Shown in pieces: positions 23,774 to 33,273 of a stretch of DNA of 43,181 nucleotides. Source of the DNA: Peribacillus frigoritolerans. Lineage in GTDB: Bacteria > Bacillota > Bacilli > Bacillales > DSM-1321. The notes beneath the pieces were generated by a model. The model made no database searches. It had not been told where the DNA came from and saw only the letters and a list, made by a program, of their open reading frames with translations. The stretch is taken from positions 1-43,181 of the forward strand of contig NZ_JAUUTW010000039.1 of NCBI RefSeq assembly GCF_030676415.1, in the 5' to 3' direction. Position 1 is the first letter of the stretch. Every line of letters starts with the position of its first letter. Made by a program: the position numbers and the translations under genes.

Positions 23774-25123
23774 TCATACAGTCAATTTTTTAATATATTT
23801 TGCAATGAAATCCGTAGTCGTATCTCCTTGGGAAAAAGCTTCATGAGAAGTTATTTCCATCAGCAAAGGAAGGTTTGTTTTAATTCCTTCTATTTTATAG
23901 CTTGCCAGTGCTTCTCTTAATCTCTCGATCGCTTTATCCCTCGAATCGCCGCTCACTACCAATTTGGCGATCATCGGATCATAAAAGTGGGATACAACGG
24001 AAGTCCCATGAACCGCCAATTCATGACGGATCCCCTCACCTTCCGGAAGTTCCATGCTGGTGATTCTCCCCGGTGCTGGATAAAAGGTTTTCGGATCTTC
24101 AGCATATATGCGCACTTCAATGGAGTGTCCATCCTGTTTAATCTCACTTTGAGTGAATTCCAATTTGTTGCCCGATGCAATTTTAATTTGCTGTTCGACC
24201 AAATCCAGTCCCGTAATTTCTTCGGTGACAGGATGCTCTACCTGAAGGCGTGTATTCATTTCCAGGAAATAAAAGTTTTTATCCGCATCAACTAAAAATT
24301 CGAGGGTGCCCGCATTGCTATAACCGATGGATTTTACCGCTTTCACTGCAGCCATTCCCATTCTTTTTCTAGTTTCTGCGTCAAGGAAAGGAGAGGGCGC
24401 CTCTTCCACCACCTTCTGGTGGCGCCTTTGAACGGAGCATTCCCTTTCCCATAAGTAAACAGCATTCCCAAAGGAATCCGCCAATACCTGAATTTCGATA
24501 TGACGAGGCTTCTCAATCAATTTTTCTATGAACATATCTCCATTGCCAAAAAACAATTGGGCACGTTTTTGATTCCCTTCGAAGGCTTTGGTTAGTTCAT
24601 CTTCATTAGCAACAGCCTGCATGCCGATTCCCCCGCCGCCTGCTGCTGCTTTTAACATGACTGGATAGCCAATCTTTTCGGCAACGGCTGCCGCTTCTGC
24701 ACTATCAATTAACGGGCGTGAAAATCCAGGCACCAAAGGCAGTCCCGATTGCTCCATCTTTTTCCGCGCCTCGACTTTATTGCCCATCTGCTGGATGATC
24801 TCTGGTTTTGGACCAATGAATATCAAGCCGGCTTCTTCACATGAACGTGCGAAATCTGCATTTTCACTAAGAAATCCGTATCCAGGATGAATGGCCTCCA
24901 CTCCGGTTTTCTCAGCTATCTCCAAAATCTTATTGACGTTTAAATAGCTTTCCTGTACTCTCGGACCACCCAATAAATATGCCTCATCCGCCAATCCCAC
25001 AAATGGCGAATCCGAGTCTGCTTCCGAATGGACGGCGACCGTTTTTATTCCCAACTTCCTGCATGTACGAATAATGCGTGATGCTATTTCTCCCCTGTTT
25101 GCGATAAGAATTTTTCGAATCAT
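23774..25123 (-). CDS. yngH: Biotin carboxylase subunit (YngH)
   Basis: 449 residues, the length of AccC. Biotin-carboxylase N-domain (KILIANRGEIASRIIRTCRK, HPGYGFLSENADFA), ATP-grasp with the glycine loop AAAGGGGIGM, catalytic EMNTRLQVEHPVTEEITG, and C-domain (IEVRIYAEDP). It carboxylates the biotin on YngHB using ATP and bicarbonate. AAGGAGGAT precedes the ATG. It follows yngI by 12 bases. The cell will have its own AccC for fatty-acid synthesis; the yng context assigns this copy to acyl-CoA catabolism. Confidence 0.93.
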   Translation of the reverse strand: MIRKILIANRGEIASRIIRTCRKLGIKTVAVHSEADSDSPFVGLADEAYLLGGPRVQESYLNVNKILEIAEKTGVEAIHPGYGFLSENADFARSCEEAGLIFIGPKPEIIQQMGNKVEARKKMEQSGLPLVPGFSRPLIDSAEAAAVAEKIGYPVMLKAAAGGGGIGMQAVANEDELTKAFEGNQKRAQLFFGNGDMFIEKLIEKPRHIEIQVLADSFGNAVYLWERECSVQRRHQKVVEEAPSPFLDAETRKRMGMAAVKAVKSIGYSNAGTLEFLVDADKNFYFLEMNTRLQVEHPVTEEITGLDLVEQQIKIASGNKLEFTQSEIKQDGHSIEVRIYAEDPKTFYPAPGRITSMELPEGEGIRHELAVHGTSVVSHFYDPMIAKLVVSGDSRDKAIERLREALASYKIEGIKTNLPLLMEITSHEAFSQGDTTTDFIAKYIKKLTV

Positions 25124-25135
25124 TCGATATCCTCC

Positions 25136-26782
25136 TTATTTAGTGCGTTCTGATAATAGGTCAAGAGTTTGTTGCCGAAGCTTAAACTTTTGGATTTTTC
25201 CGGATGCAGTCATTGGATAAGCATCGGTAAATTGAATGTAACGGGGAATTTTATGAAAAGATATTTTCCCTTTGCAATACTCCATCAATTCTTTCTCCGT
25301 AAGGGTTTCACCTGCTTTCAAAATGATCCATGCCGCGACCTCTTCCCCGTACTTCTGATCAGGAACGCCGAGTACCTGGACATCGACAATTGCAGGATGT
25401 TGATAGAGGAACTCTTCAATCTCACGAGGATAAATATTTTCCCCTCCGCGAATGATCATATCTTTCAGCCGGCCTGTAATCTTGCAATAACCCCTTTCAT
25501 CCATGACCGCCAAATCTCCCGTATGAAGCCAGCCTTCCCGGTCAATCGCCTGCTCAGTGGCTTCCGGGTTATTATAATATCCCTTCATTACATGGTACCC
25601 CCTTGAACAGAGTTCCCCTTGTTTGCCTCGCTGGACCTCTTCCCCGGTAGCTGGATCGACAATTTTCACTTCCACTTTCGGCAAAGCCCTTCCGACTGAG
25701 GAAACACGAAGTTCGATCGGATCGTCCGTTCTTGTCATCGTAATTCCTGGAGAAGATTCCGTTTGACCATAAGTAATTGTAATTTCCGAGATTCCCATCT
25801 TATTCACCACGCTTTTCATGACTTCTATCGGACATGTGGAGCCTGCCATGATACCAGTCCGCAATGAACGTAAATCATACTGGTCAAAGTCATCGAGATT
25901 AAGTTCAGCGATGAACATCGTCGGTACACCATGAAGTCCCGTACAATTCTCGGCTTCAACGGTCTGAAGAACAACGCGTGGATTAAATTCCACGATGGGC
26001 ACCATTGTTGCCCCTACAGAAACAGAGGCCATCGTACCAAGGGAACAGCCGAAACAATGAAAAAACGGAACCGGGATGCAAAGCCTGTCAGCTTCGGTAA
26101 GCTTCATGCATTCCGCGACATTCAATCCGTTATTGACCAAGTTGGAATGCGTCAGCATCACTCCTTTTGGAAATCCTGTCGTCCCTGATGTATATTGCAT
26201 ATTAATCACATCACCGGGAGCCAATTCCTCCATTCTCATGTCCAGCGACTCCTCTGTAACGGATTCGCTCCCGCTAATGACTTCATCCCACGAAAACGTT
26301 CCGGGATAACGCGTTTCTCCTAAAACGATGATATTTTTCAATTTTGGCAGTTTCTCAGATTGTAATTTTCCTGGTTCTGCATTTTTCAATTCAGGTACGA
26401 TTTCGTACAGCGTATCTATATATGAATGATCCTTATATTGTTCCATCAGGATGATCGTCGTCGAATCCGATTGCTTGAGCAGGTATTCCAGTTCACTTGT
26501 ACGGTAATTAGTATTGACCGTAACCAGCACCCCGCCCATTTTCGCGGTCGAAAATTGGGATATAAGCCATTCCGGTTTATTGGATGCCCAAATGGCGATA
26601 TGTTCCCCTTTTTTAATATCGAGTGACATGAACCCCCTGGCCGCCTTTCGGCAAATCTTTTCAAATTCGCGATAGGAATGGCGCAGGCCTAGTTCATGGT
26701 ACACCACCGCTTCATTATCACCATATTGTTCAGCTGTCCTTTCAAGCAGTTTCCCGATAGTAATATCTAGCAAATCAGACAT
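25136..26782 (-). CDS. yngI: AMP-forming acyl-CoA synthetase (YngI)
   Basis: 548 residues from ATG 26782 (GGAGGAG upstream; a longer frame to 26872 is without support). ANL-superfamily motifs: YTSGTTGFPKGVMLTHSNL (P-loop), ITYGQTESSPG, GWLHTGDLAVMDERGY, and GRLKDMIIRGGENIYPREIEE with the final catalytic lysine in ASGKIQKFKLR. It activates a carboxylic acid to its CoA thioester through an acyl-AMP. In B. subtilis yngI occupies the same operon place. The true acid is unknown; acetoacetate or a short branched acid would fit the pathway. Confidence 0.9.
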   Translation of the reverse strand: MSDLLDITIGKLLERTAEQYGDNEAVVYHELGLRHSYREFEKICRKAARGFMSLDIKKGEHIAIWASNKPEWLISQFSTAKMGGVLVTVNTNYRTSELEYLLKQSDSTTIILMEQYKDHSYIDTLYEIVPELKNAEPGKLQSEKLPKLKNIIVLGETRYPGTFSWDEVISGSESVTEESLDMRMEELAPGDVINMQYTSGTTGFPKGVMLTHSNLVNNGLNVAECMKLTEADRLCIPVPFFHCFGCSLGTMASVSVGATMVPIVEFNPRVVLQTVEAENCTGLHGVPTMFIAELNLDDFDQYDLRSLRTGIMAGSTCPIEVMKSVVNKMGISEITITYGQTESSPGITMTRTDDPIELRVSSVGRALPKVEVKIVDPATGEEVQRGKQGELCSRGYHVMKGYYNNPEATEQAIDREGWLHTGDLAVMDERGYCKITGRLKDMIIRGGENIYPREIEEFLYQHPAIVDVQVLGVPDQKYGEEVAAWIILKAGETLTEKELMEYCKGKISFHKIPRYIQFTDAYPMTASGKIQKFKLRQQTLDLLSERTK

Positions 26783-26895
26783 CAAACTCCTCCTATCAAA
26801 TAAAAGTAAGAATGAACGCTTTTTGCTGTATAGATAACATCTGCTTTTCACCAAAATGAACCCCAGCGTCATTGTTCATTTTACGTTCCGAAAGA

Positions 26896-28038
26896 TTAAC
26901 AGCCTAATTGTCTGGCGATAACGATTCTTTGAATTTCGGATGTACCTTCGCCAATCTCCAATAACTTAGCATCTCTTAAATAGCGTTCCACTTCATATTC
27001 GCGCATGTAACCAGAGCCGCCGTGTATTTGAATCGCTTGATTGCTGGCCCGGAACGCGGTCTCACTTGCAAAAAGCTTGGCGTATGCCGCTTCCTTTGCA
27101 AAAGGTTTTTTATTGTCTTTTAACCATGCAGCCTTATATACCATATTCCTCGCCAATTCAATTTCCATCGCCATGTCTGCAAGCTTGAATTGAATGGCCT
27201 GGAAATTTGATATGGATTTACCGAATTGAATGCGCTCTTTTGAAAAAGCTAAAGCTTTATCAAAGGCAGCCTGAGCGATACCGACGGCCAAAGCCGCAAT
27301 GGAAATCCTTCCTCCATCCAGTGTGAATAAGAATTGTTTGAACCCTTTGTCTGGATCTCCCAATAAATTTTTCTTTGGTACACGTACATTATCCAGTATG
27401 ATTTCACAAGTATTGGAAGCCCGAACTCCCATTTTTTCATAGTTGCTATTGATCGTAAGGCCTTGGGTATCGGTTGGCACGATGAATGCCGAGATGATAT
27501 TCTTGCCCTTGGAATCTTTCCCCGATACAGCAGTGACGGTAATCGTTCTTGAATAGCTGGCATTTGTTATCCATGTTTTCTCGCCATTAATCACATATTC
27601 ATCACCTTCCAACACGGCAGTCGTTCTCGTACCGCCAGCATCGGAACCCGCATTAGGCTCTGTCAACCCGAAAGCTGCCAGAGTTTCACCTGTCGTGATT
27701 GGAACCAGATATTTTTGCTTCTGTTCTTCGGTTCCAAAATAGTAAATTGGACTTGCTCCGAGCGAAACGGCTGCTGCATAACTTAAGCCGGTTCCCCCGC
27801 ACGCCTTGCCAACCTCTTCAACTGCAATGGCATACGAAATCGTATCTCCGCCCGAACCGCCATATTCTTCAGGGAATGGAATTCCAAGCAACCCGAGTTT
27901 CCCCATTTTTTTGAATACATCCTCGGCAAACATGGACTTTGCATCCAACTCTATCGCAATGGGTTTAATTTCCTTTTCGGCAAAATCCCTAACCATTTCC
28001 TTAATCATTTGCTGTTCTTTTGTAAGTGAAAAATCCAT
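26896..28038 (-). CDS. yngJ: Acyl-CoA dehydrogenase (YngJ)
   Basis: 380 residues, the standard length. FAD-binding [31 protein letters not shown], and the C-terminal [20 protein letters not shown] followed by [11 protein letters not shown]. The base glutamate is Glu364 in GEGT, the place used by short/medium-chain enzymes; isovaleryl-CoA dehydrogenases usually have Ala or Gly there and a base elsewhere. The operon still suggests isovaleryl-CoA (leucine) as substrate. It is the first enzyme gene of the operon, directly after the promoter and palindrome at 28057-28085. AAAGGGGA lies about 8 bases before the ATG. Confidence 0.9.
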   Translation of the reverse strand: MDFSLTKEQQMIKEMVRDFAEKEIKPIAIELDAKSMFAEDVFKKMGKLGLLGIPFPEEYGGSGGDTISYAIAVEEVGKACGGTGLSYAAAVSLGASPIYYFGTEEQKQKYLVPITTGETLAAFGLTEPNAGSDAGGTRTTAVLEGDEYVINGEKTWITNASYSRTITVTAVSGKDSKGKNIISAFIVPTDTQGLTINSNYEKMGVRASNTCEIILDNVRVPKKNLLGDPDKGFKQFLFTLDGGRISIAALAVGIAQAAFDKALAFSKERIQFGKSISNFQAIQFKLADMAMEIELARNMVYKAAWLKDNKKPFAKEAAYAKLFASETAFRASNQAIQIHGGSGYMREYEVERYLRDAKLLEIGEGTSEIQRIVIARQLGC

Positions 28039-28056
28039 ATGTTCATTCCCCTTTCT

Positions 28057-28085
28057 ATTAAAGACCGACTAGTTGGTCTGTGCAA
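28057..28085 (-). promoter_or_regulatory. yngJ promoter with TetR-type operator in the spacer
   Basis: Minus-strand -35 TTGCAC (28080-28085), a 17-base spacer, and -10 TTTAAT (28057-28062). The spacer is almost exactly an 18-bp palindrome with one mismatch, agaccgact/agttggtct (28062-28079). Palindromes of this size are typical TetR-family targets, and the tetR gene is immediately upstream, so repression by blocking polymerase is the simple model. Confidence 0.75.
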
Positions 28086-28099
28086 ATCAAGTAAATTGT

Positions 28100-28765
28100 T
28101 TAATCCACAACAACTTGGTTCTTCAGTAAAAATGGCTGGGTGGTTTCCGCTTCTTTTTGTTTATCTGTCAATAGGGCATTCAGAATTAAGTCCACGTAAA
28201 TATCGCCGATTTCATCTATCGTTTTTCCACCGTCCCTTTTGTACCATTTGTAGGACCAGTTCACCATCCCCAGAATTGACATTCCGGTAATTTCCACCGG
28301 CAATTCGCTGCGGAATACTCCCTTGTCAACGCCTTCTTTGATGACGGAAAAAATGATTTCTTTATACATTTGACGCTTTTTTTTGATTGCTTCAACATAA
28401 GGTGGTTTTAAGTACATGCTTTCTTGATAGAAAACTGAGATGTGTGGTTTATAGAGGTCAAAAACTTTAACGAATGATTGAATGATCTTTTGCATTTTTT
28501 CTGTTGGATGGGTACTTTCTGAAATGGCTTCCTGTGCTTTTGTTAAAACATATGAAATAAAGTAATCATGGATGACAAATAAGAGTTCATCTTTGGAAGA
28601 GAAATGGTGATAAAAACCACCCTTGCTAGTTCCGCATGCCTTAACGATTTCGTTAACGGAGACACCATGAAAACCATGCTGATCGAAGAGCGTCAACGAT
28701 GTTTCAATTATTTTTTCTTTTAACTCCGTAAGACTGCACCCCCCCTGTATCCGCTTACATTTCAT
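28100..28765 (-). CDS. TetR-family regulator of the yng operon
   Basis: 221 residues. The N-terminal TetR helix-turn-helix is KIIETSLTLFDQHGFHGVSV followed by NEIVKACGTSKGGFYHHF. The C-terminal ligand domain (about 80-200) has the SVFYQESMYL and LGMVNWSYKWY features seen in regulators of acyl-CoA catabolism. It probably binds the palindrome at 28062-28079, 21 bases past its own stop, and is released by an acyl-CoA intermediate. Its own promoter (28809-28836) has no such palindrome. The start at 28765 has no clear ribosome binding site. A GGGGGG run lies inside the frame, but no ATG, GTG or TTG follows in frame, so the start is uncertain. Confidence 0.85.
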   Translation of the reverse strand: MKCKRIQGGCSLTELKEKIIETSLTLFDQHGFHGVSVNEIVKACGTSKGGFYHHFSSKDELLFVIHDYFISYVLTKAQEAISESTHPTEKMQKIIQSFVKVFDLYKPHISVFYQESMYLKPPYVEAIKKKRQMYKEIIFSVIKEGVDKGVFRSELPVEITGMSILGMVNWSYKWYKRDGGKTIDEIGDIYVDLILNALLTDKQKEAETTQPFLLKNQVVVD

Positions 28766-28808
28766 CCAGAAAAAAGAGTGTGATTATGTATAAACTGGAT
28801 TTATTTAG

Positions 28809-28836
28809 ATTTTACCAAATATTTAAAAATTGTCAA
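28809..28836 (-). promoter_or_regulatory. Sigma-A promoter of tetR
   Basis: Minus-strand consensus -35 TTGACA (28831-28836), 16-base spacer, -10 TAAAAT (28809-28814). It lies 44 bases before the tetR start, beyond the terminator of the cytochrome operon. Confidence 0.75.
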
Positions 28837-28851
28837 TTTTTAATTTTAAAC

Positions 28852-28880
28852 AAAAAACAGCCCTCAAAACCAAGGGCTGT
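28852..28880 (-). terminator. Terminator of the ythAB operon
   Basis: Stem acagccct / agggctgt (28857-28864 with 28873-28880) followed on the minus strand by six T. It lies 66 bases after the stop of the gene at 28946-29704. Confidence 0.85.
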
Positions 28881-28945
28881 AAACCTACTTCCATTAAGTT
28901 ATGCCTGAACCATGATACATTCGATACTATCCATAGCTTCATTCA

Positions 28946-29704
28946 CTAATTATTTCTACCTTTGACCGGTTTAACTTGGGCTTTTACAAGCTGCCATCCA
29001 TTGTTATACTTCCATACTGATTTGATTTCCAGTATCGGATCACGTTCATCGGGCCCTTTAACATTTTGGACTCCCATAAGCGCTTTTCCTTTACCAAAAA
29101 CGGTCTTGAGGTCCAGTGAGGAGTATGGATCAACCAAAAGCTCTGTCGGTTCATTCAATTTTCCATTTCGATAAATGCCCAATTCATCATAAGCTTGTTT
29201 TCTGGAACTGACATCTATCACCACAGGCTTTTGACCTTCAATAATGATTTCCCCTTTGTATCCGTCAAGAAATTGTGCCATTACGGGAACGGATGGCGGT
29301 ATTTCCAGTTCCTTCACTTTTCCATCCTTGAACGTATAGGCGTAACTGGATATCAACCGCTCTCTACCTTCCATCAAAACCGTGACCAATACATCCTGGA
29401 CTCCATCATTATTCAAGTCAGCAACCTTAAGATCTGGATTATACCCAGCTTCAAGCGGGACGCTGATTGTACGGCGATTGCTTTCCACACTTAACTCAAT
29501 TTTCTTCAGAAACTTGCTTCCTTCCTCATATGGCAGTCCCTGAACCTGGATGATGTCTATTTTCTGGTCACCTGTTACATCTCTTTTTGTTGATATATAT
29601 GTGCCATCTACCTGAAAATTTTTATCATGGGCTTCAACCGCTTGATAGCTCAAAAATAGTGAGATGACTAAAACCGCATATTTTAGCAGATCTAACTTTT
29701 TCAT
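28946..29704 (-). CDS. Secreted FG-GAP/VCBS-like protein, unknown function
   Basis: 252 residues. A signal peptide (KYAVLVISLFLSYQAVEA) is followed by mostly beta-strand sequence. Two Asp-rich loops resemble calcium-binding FG-GAP repeats: DVTGDQKIDIIQV at ~43-55 and VADLNNDGVQDVLV at ~93-106. Such repeats make propeller-like extracellular domains. The gene begins 28 bases after ythB and is the last of that operon, so a role at the outer membrane face near the oxidase is possible but unproven. No lipobox Cys is present. Confidence 0.75.
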   Translation of the reverse strand: MKKLDLLKYAVLVISLFLSYQAVEAHDKNFQVDGTYISTKRDVTGDQKIDIIQVQGLPYEEGSKFLKKIELSVESNRRTISVPLEAGYNPDLKVADLNNDGVQDVLVTVLMEGRERLISSYAYTFKDGKVKELEIPPSVPVMAQFLDGYKGEIIIEGQKPVVIDVSSRKQAYDELGIYRNGKLNEPTELLVDPYSSLDLKTVFGKGKALMGVQNVKGPDERDPILEIKSVWKYNNGWQLVKAQVKPVKGRNN

Positions 29705-29732
29705 AGTGATAACCTCTCTTTTCCAAGATGAA

Positions 29733-30779
29733 CTAATTTGACATTTGTCGCCGTTTGAACTTTCGACGCTGATCTTTCATGAAGATGGACCAGAAATAAT
29801 AGAACCCTGGCACTAATATCGCAAAGCCTACGATATATGTGGCAAACACGGCCCGGAATGAGGTTGGATCGGTAAATCCTGAAAGAATCGTGACATTTGG
29901 ATAGATGATATAAGGTAAATGTGCGATACCATAAACATAACTGCCGATTAAATACTGTATGATAATCGCTATTACCCCGAGGCGAGGCATCCCTTTAACC
30001 TCCTGCTTAGAAAAATAGGGTAAGTACAGGGCTATCCCGCTAATGATGAAAAAAACGAGCGAGACGAATAACAATGCAGAGTTTTTCATCATTCCTTGGT
30101 AGATCCAATTCGCTTCGTTTTTTAACGTGAGCATGACCAACAGAGCCATGACTAACATAAGCGGTCCCGTTATCATCGCATCCCTGCGATATATTTTGTA
30201 TGCTTTCATTTCATCAGCCTGTTTTGAGTAATCAGACAGGAGCAAAGATGATAAAAAAAGCGTGCTCATAATTCCAAACCCAACAAATGCATACTCATTC
30301 GGACTCGTGAAAAGTTTAGAGAGATTCAATTCTTCATTTCCTCTTACGCCTTCGACAAATCCAAGGTGGGTGATTGGCAATACACTGATTAATAGCCCGG
30401 GTATGATCAATCCCGTCAATCCTGAAATATACGTTAACGCTTTTTCATATTTGTCTACGCTATGAGAGAAAACCAAGAAAGCACTCCTAATACATAGCAG
30501 GACCAAAATAAGGCTAGCAGGAACGATCAAGGCTACCCCAATCGGGAAAACCGCACCTGGAAATAAACTGTAAATCGCAATAACAAGACCAACCACAAAA
30601 GTATTAGTCACTTCCCAAGTTGGTGATAAATAGCTATTTGCTATCTTGGTAGCATTCGTTTCTTCCTTTTTAATGTAAGTCATTGCCCAGAAGCCAGCGC
30701 CAAAATCCATAGAGGCCATGATGGCATAAAGAAAAATAAAGCCCCAGACCAGTGTTATTGCAAGAAGAGCATCACTCAT
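29733..30779 (-). CDS. ythB: Cytochrome bd-type quinol oxidase subunit II (YthB/CydB)
   Basis: 348 residues with about eight to nine membrane helices. Start MSDALLAITLVWGFIFLYAIMA, then MDFGAGFWAM and NSYLSPTWEVTNTF, typical of CydB/YthB. It pairs with YthA to form a menaquinol oxidase that reduces O2 to water without pumping protons. The start follows ythA by 14 bases with GGGGGAAGG upstream, so the two are co-translated. The basic tail (RRKFKRRQMSN) is cytoplasmic. Confidence 0.92.
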   Translation of the reverse strand: MSDALLAITLVWGFIFLYAIMASMDFGAGFWAMTYIKKEETNATKIANSYLSPTWEVTNTFVVGLVIAIYSLFPGAVFPIGVALIVPASLILVLLCIRSAFLVFSHSVDKYEKALTYISGLTGLIIPGLLISVLPITHLGFVEGVRGNEELNLSKLFTSPNEYAFVGFGIMSTLFLSSLLLSDYSKQADEMKAYKIYRRDAMITGPLMLVMALLVMLTLKNEANWIYQGMMKNSALLFVSLVFFIISGIALYLPYFSKQEVKGMPRLGVIAIIIQYLIGSYVYGIAHLPYIIYPNVTILSGFTDPTSFRAVFATYIVGFAILVPGFYYFWSIFMKDQRRKFKRRQMSN

Positions 30780-30793
30780 TCGCCTTCCCCCTT

Positions 30794-32155
30794 TTATGAA
30801 TTCGAATCGAAAAGACTTACATCTTTCTGTTCGGCCTTATATATATCATCCATCACGGAATGACGTTTGAAATAATACAAAAGTGTAAACACGACAGAAA
30901 CGCATAAAATGATATATACAATAATGAACATCGTGAATAAAAATCCAAGGTTTTCGTACGAAGTGACTGAATCCTCCGTGGTCAGCATCCTGTATATCGT
31001 CCATGGCTGTCTGCCTGTACAGGCAAAAATCCAACCGCATTCTATCGAAATTACCGAAAGCGGCCCTGCCGCAACAAACAGCCAGAGAATCCATTTCGGG
31101 TAAGTCTCCTTTTTCAGCCACTTATTCCATACCAATGCAAACAGTGCCAACGCGATTAAGCCTGAACCAATGATGACCATGGCGTTGAATAAGATATGGA
31201 CATAAAGCGGCGGCCAATACTCTTCTGGAAAATCGTTCAAACCGGTCACGACCGTATCGAAGCTATTACCGGATAGAAAGCTTAATACCCATGGGAATTC
31301 TATCCCATACTTCACTTCCTGGGCTTCCCTATCGGTATAACCGAACAAGGTAAGTCCGGCATGGTCCGTTGTTTCAAACAACCCTTCTGCCGCCGCCAGT
31401 TTTTCCGGCTGTTCCCTATATAAATGCTGTGTAGTCGCATGACCATTCAATGCCGTCAAAAAAGAAAAAACCAAACCCAATACAATACTGAGCCTCAATG
31501 CTTTTTGGTGAAAATTAAATTCAGCAGTGCCATATTTATTTTTCAGCATCTTATAGGCTGCAACGGCCGCTACGACAAAAGCTCCTGTCGTATAAGCAGT
31601 CAGGGCCGTATGTCCTGCCGTCACCAAGAAACTTGGGTTGAAAAATGCCGCCCATGGATCGACATCGACGATTTCCCCATTTTCAAACCGGAACCCAGCC
31701 GGTGTCCCCTCAAAAGCATGGACATTCGAAATCAAAACCGCCGAAGCCATTGCGCCGAATGCAACAAAGAATAAACTCACGATACGGGCCCATGGCTTGA
31801 TTTTTTCAGCAGCATACACATAGATTGACATGAACAGCGCTTCAACCATGAATGCATAAATCTCGATCTGGAATGGAAGCGCCATGACACGTCCAATCAC
31901 TTCCATGAACCCAGGCCATAATAGTGACAGCTGCACACCCGCAATCGTACCAGTCGGAATTCCGACTCCTAGTAAAACCCCTAATGTTTTGGTCCAGCGT
32001 TTAGCCATGACAACATACTGTAAATCCTTTGTCCTTTGAAACATCAATTCCGCGGCCAACATCATCATCGGCAACCCGACGCCGATCGTTGCAAATATGA
32101 TATGTACAGCCATATTCGTCCCGAACATCGCACGGGCCATTTGTATATGATCCAT
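30794..32155 (-). CDS. ythA: Cytochrome bd-type quinol oxidase subunit I (YthA/CydA)
   Basis: 453 residues from ATG 32155 (AAAGGAAG about 5 bases upstream; a longer frame to 32230 lacks support). FGTNMAVHIIFATIGVGLP gives the haem-ligand His18. GVGIPTGTIAGVQLSLLWPG, LPFQIEIYAFMVEALFMSIY and CGWIFACTGRQPWTIYRML are CydA/YthA marks. The quinol loop (KLAAAEGLFET) is of the short type, as in YthA and cyanide-insensitive oxidases. It is the first gene of the operon ythA-ythB-secreted protein. Confidence 0.92.
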   Translation of the reverse strand: MDHIQMARAMFGTNMAVHIIFATIGVGLPMMMLAAELMFQRTKDLQYVVMAKRWTKTLGVLLGVGIPTGTIAGVQLSLLWPGFMEVIGRVMALPFQIEIYAFMVEALFMSIYVYAAEKIKPWARIVSLFFVAFGAMASAVLISNVHAFEGTPAGFRFENGEIVDVDPWAAFFNPSFLVTAGHTALTAYTTGAFVVAAVAAYKMLKNKYGTAEFNFHQKALRLSIVLGLVFSFLTALNGHATTQHLYREQPEKLAAAEGLFETTDHAGLTLFGYTDREAQEVKYGIEFPWVLSFLSGNSFDTVVTGLNDFPEEYWPPLYVHILFNAMVIIGSGLIALALFALVWNKWLKKETYPKWILWLFVAAGPLSVISIECGWIFACTGRQPWTIYRMLTTEDSVTSYENLGFLFTMFIIVYIILCVSVVFTLLYYFKRHSVMDDIYKAEQKDVSLFDSNS

Positions 32156-32504
32156 ACTGTCTTCCTTTCTAACCTTTGTCTCTTGGTAGTATCTCCTCTG
32201 TAAAGGAAAATATTTAAAAATATTCCACAAACTAAGTTTTCATAGGCTTTATGGAAGGTCAGTATTTTACTTAATGATGTTTTGGGTTGATTGTTTATCA
32301 AATATTCTATCGAGGTTGCTTTTGGGATATATTTTTTTCGGTTGATCACGTCTTACCTCGCTTAGATTGCATGTACGAACGGCAATTTTATGATAGCTGT
32401 GCAAATAATAAAGTATTTATTAAAATAAGTTTCATTACACCCTATGTTGATTAATAAGAATTTCACTAGTGTGGCCTTTTCACTTAGACACGTAGTGGGC
32501 GGAG
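32156..32504. other. Leader region of ythAB and worn DNA
   Basis: Upstream of ythA. The minus strand has short frames only, one running into the ythA start (32065-32349) without recognisable sequence. No clean promoter or complete redox-regulator palindrome is visible. The left part of the aldehyde dehydrogenase relic begins at about 32505. Confidence 0.45.
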
Positions 32505-32990
32505 AAAGCTTTGAAATCAAGGTCTTCATCAAAGCCACGGCCCGTCCCATTCGCCCCCATTTCCAGACATATTGCAACTGCCTAAAGGTACCGTCAAGTC
32601 GATGATATCCACTCCGCTTCCATCAATACACATGTCCAGCCCGAATACGATAAACTGTACGTACCTTCTATATTTCCCCGCCGATCAATACGGTGTGTCG
32701 TTTGCAATCTCAATTGCTGCTTCGACATCGTCAAAGACTATCATACGAAGACCGGTCGAAAGATTTCTTCTTGTTCGATGGTCATTTCGTTCGTCACATC
32801 AGCAAAGATAGCAGATTCCACATAGAAGCCTCCGTCCAAACCTTCTGACTTGCCAGACCACCTGCGATAACTTTCGCACCTTCCTCGTTCTTGAATCTTG
32901 TTCCACTGCTGCTTTGTAGCGCCTGGGCCTGCATAATTTTGCAACATATATGCATTTTTATGGTTCCGTTTAATAAACGGGTCCCCAAAC
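32505..32990 (-). pseudogene. Aldehyde dehydrogenase remnant (C-terminal third)
   Basis: Short pieces in several frames follow the order of an ALDH C-terminus: [69 protein letters not shown], then PLGSCNMSGNGGEW and finally GFDEDLDFKAF. There are at least three frameshifts and a stop after NDTPY. The family is the general NAD-dependent aldehyde dehydrogenases (DhaS-like), not the nearby putC. The N-terminal two thirds, including the catalytic Cys, are gone. Confidence 0.75.
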
Positions 32991-33090
32991 GATCACCATT
33001 ACAACACTAGGAGTGGAATCAAAGATTGCCGCGAATTCTTCACAATTTCCTCTAAAAAATATTCATTTTTATATTTCCTTCACATAAAAA

Positions 33091-33132
33091 AATACACACA
33101 TACCCTACAATATAGTAGTCTATGTGTGTATT
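33091..33132 (-). terminator. Terminator-like hairpin
   Basis: Perfect 12-bp arms (aatacacacata, 33091-33102 with 33121-33132) and an inner ctac/gtag pairing. On the minus strand seven T follow. It may end transcripts running leftward from the 33619-33873 gene. Confidence 0.55.
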
Positions 33133-33273
33133 GCGGCCGGCATTGACTTTTGCCCAATTTCAGGAAAACTTTCCTGTATATTCGATTAAAAGCACGGGTA
33201 CTACCCTATATATATTTTTTTTATCCATAAAACTACCTTCGAATACAAAAATTAGCTTTATTGCCAAATATCG

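Noticed and set aside
23736..23777. Longer start for the biotin carrier at ATG 23777
   Set aside because: It overlaps the yngH stop as ATGA, but the 14 extra residues do not fit the family, and GGAGG is ideally placed for ATG 23735.
32156..32260. Possible Rex (redox) operator before ythA
   Set aside because: A ttgtgg half-site followed by A+T is present, but the matching cacaa half is missing.
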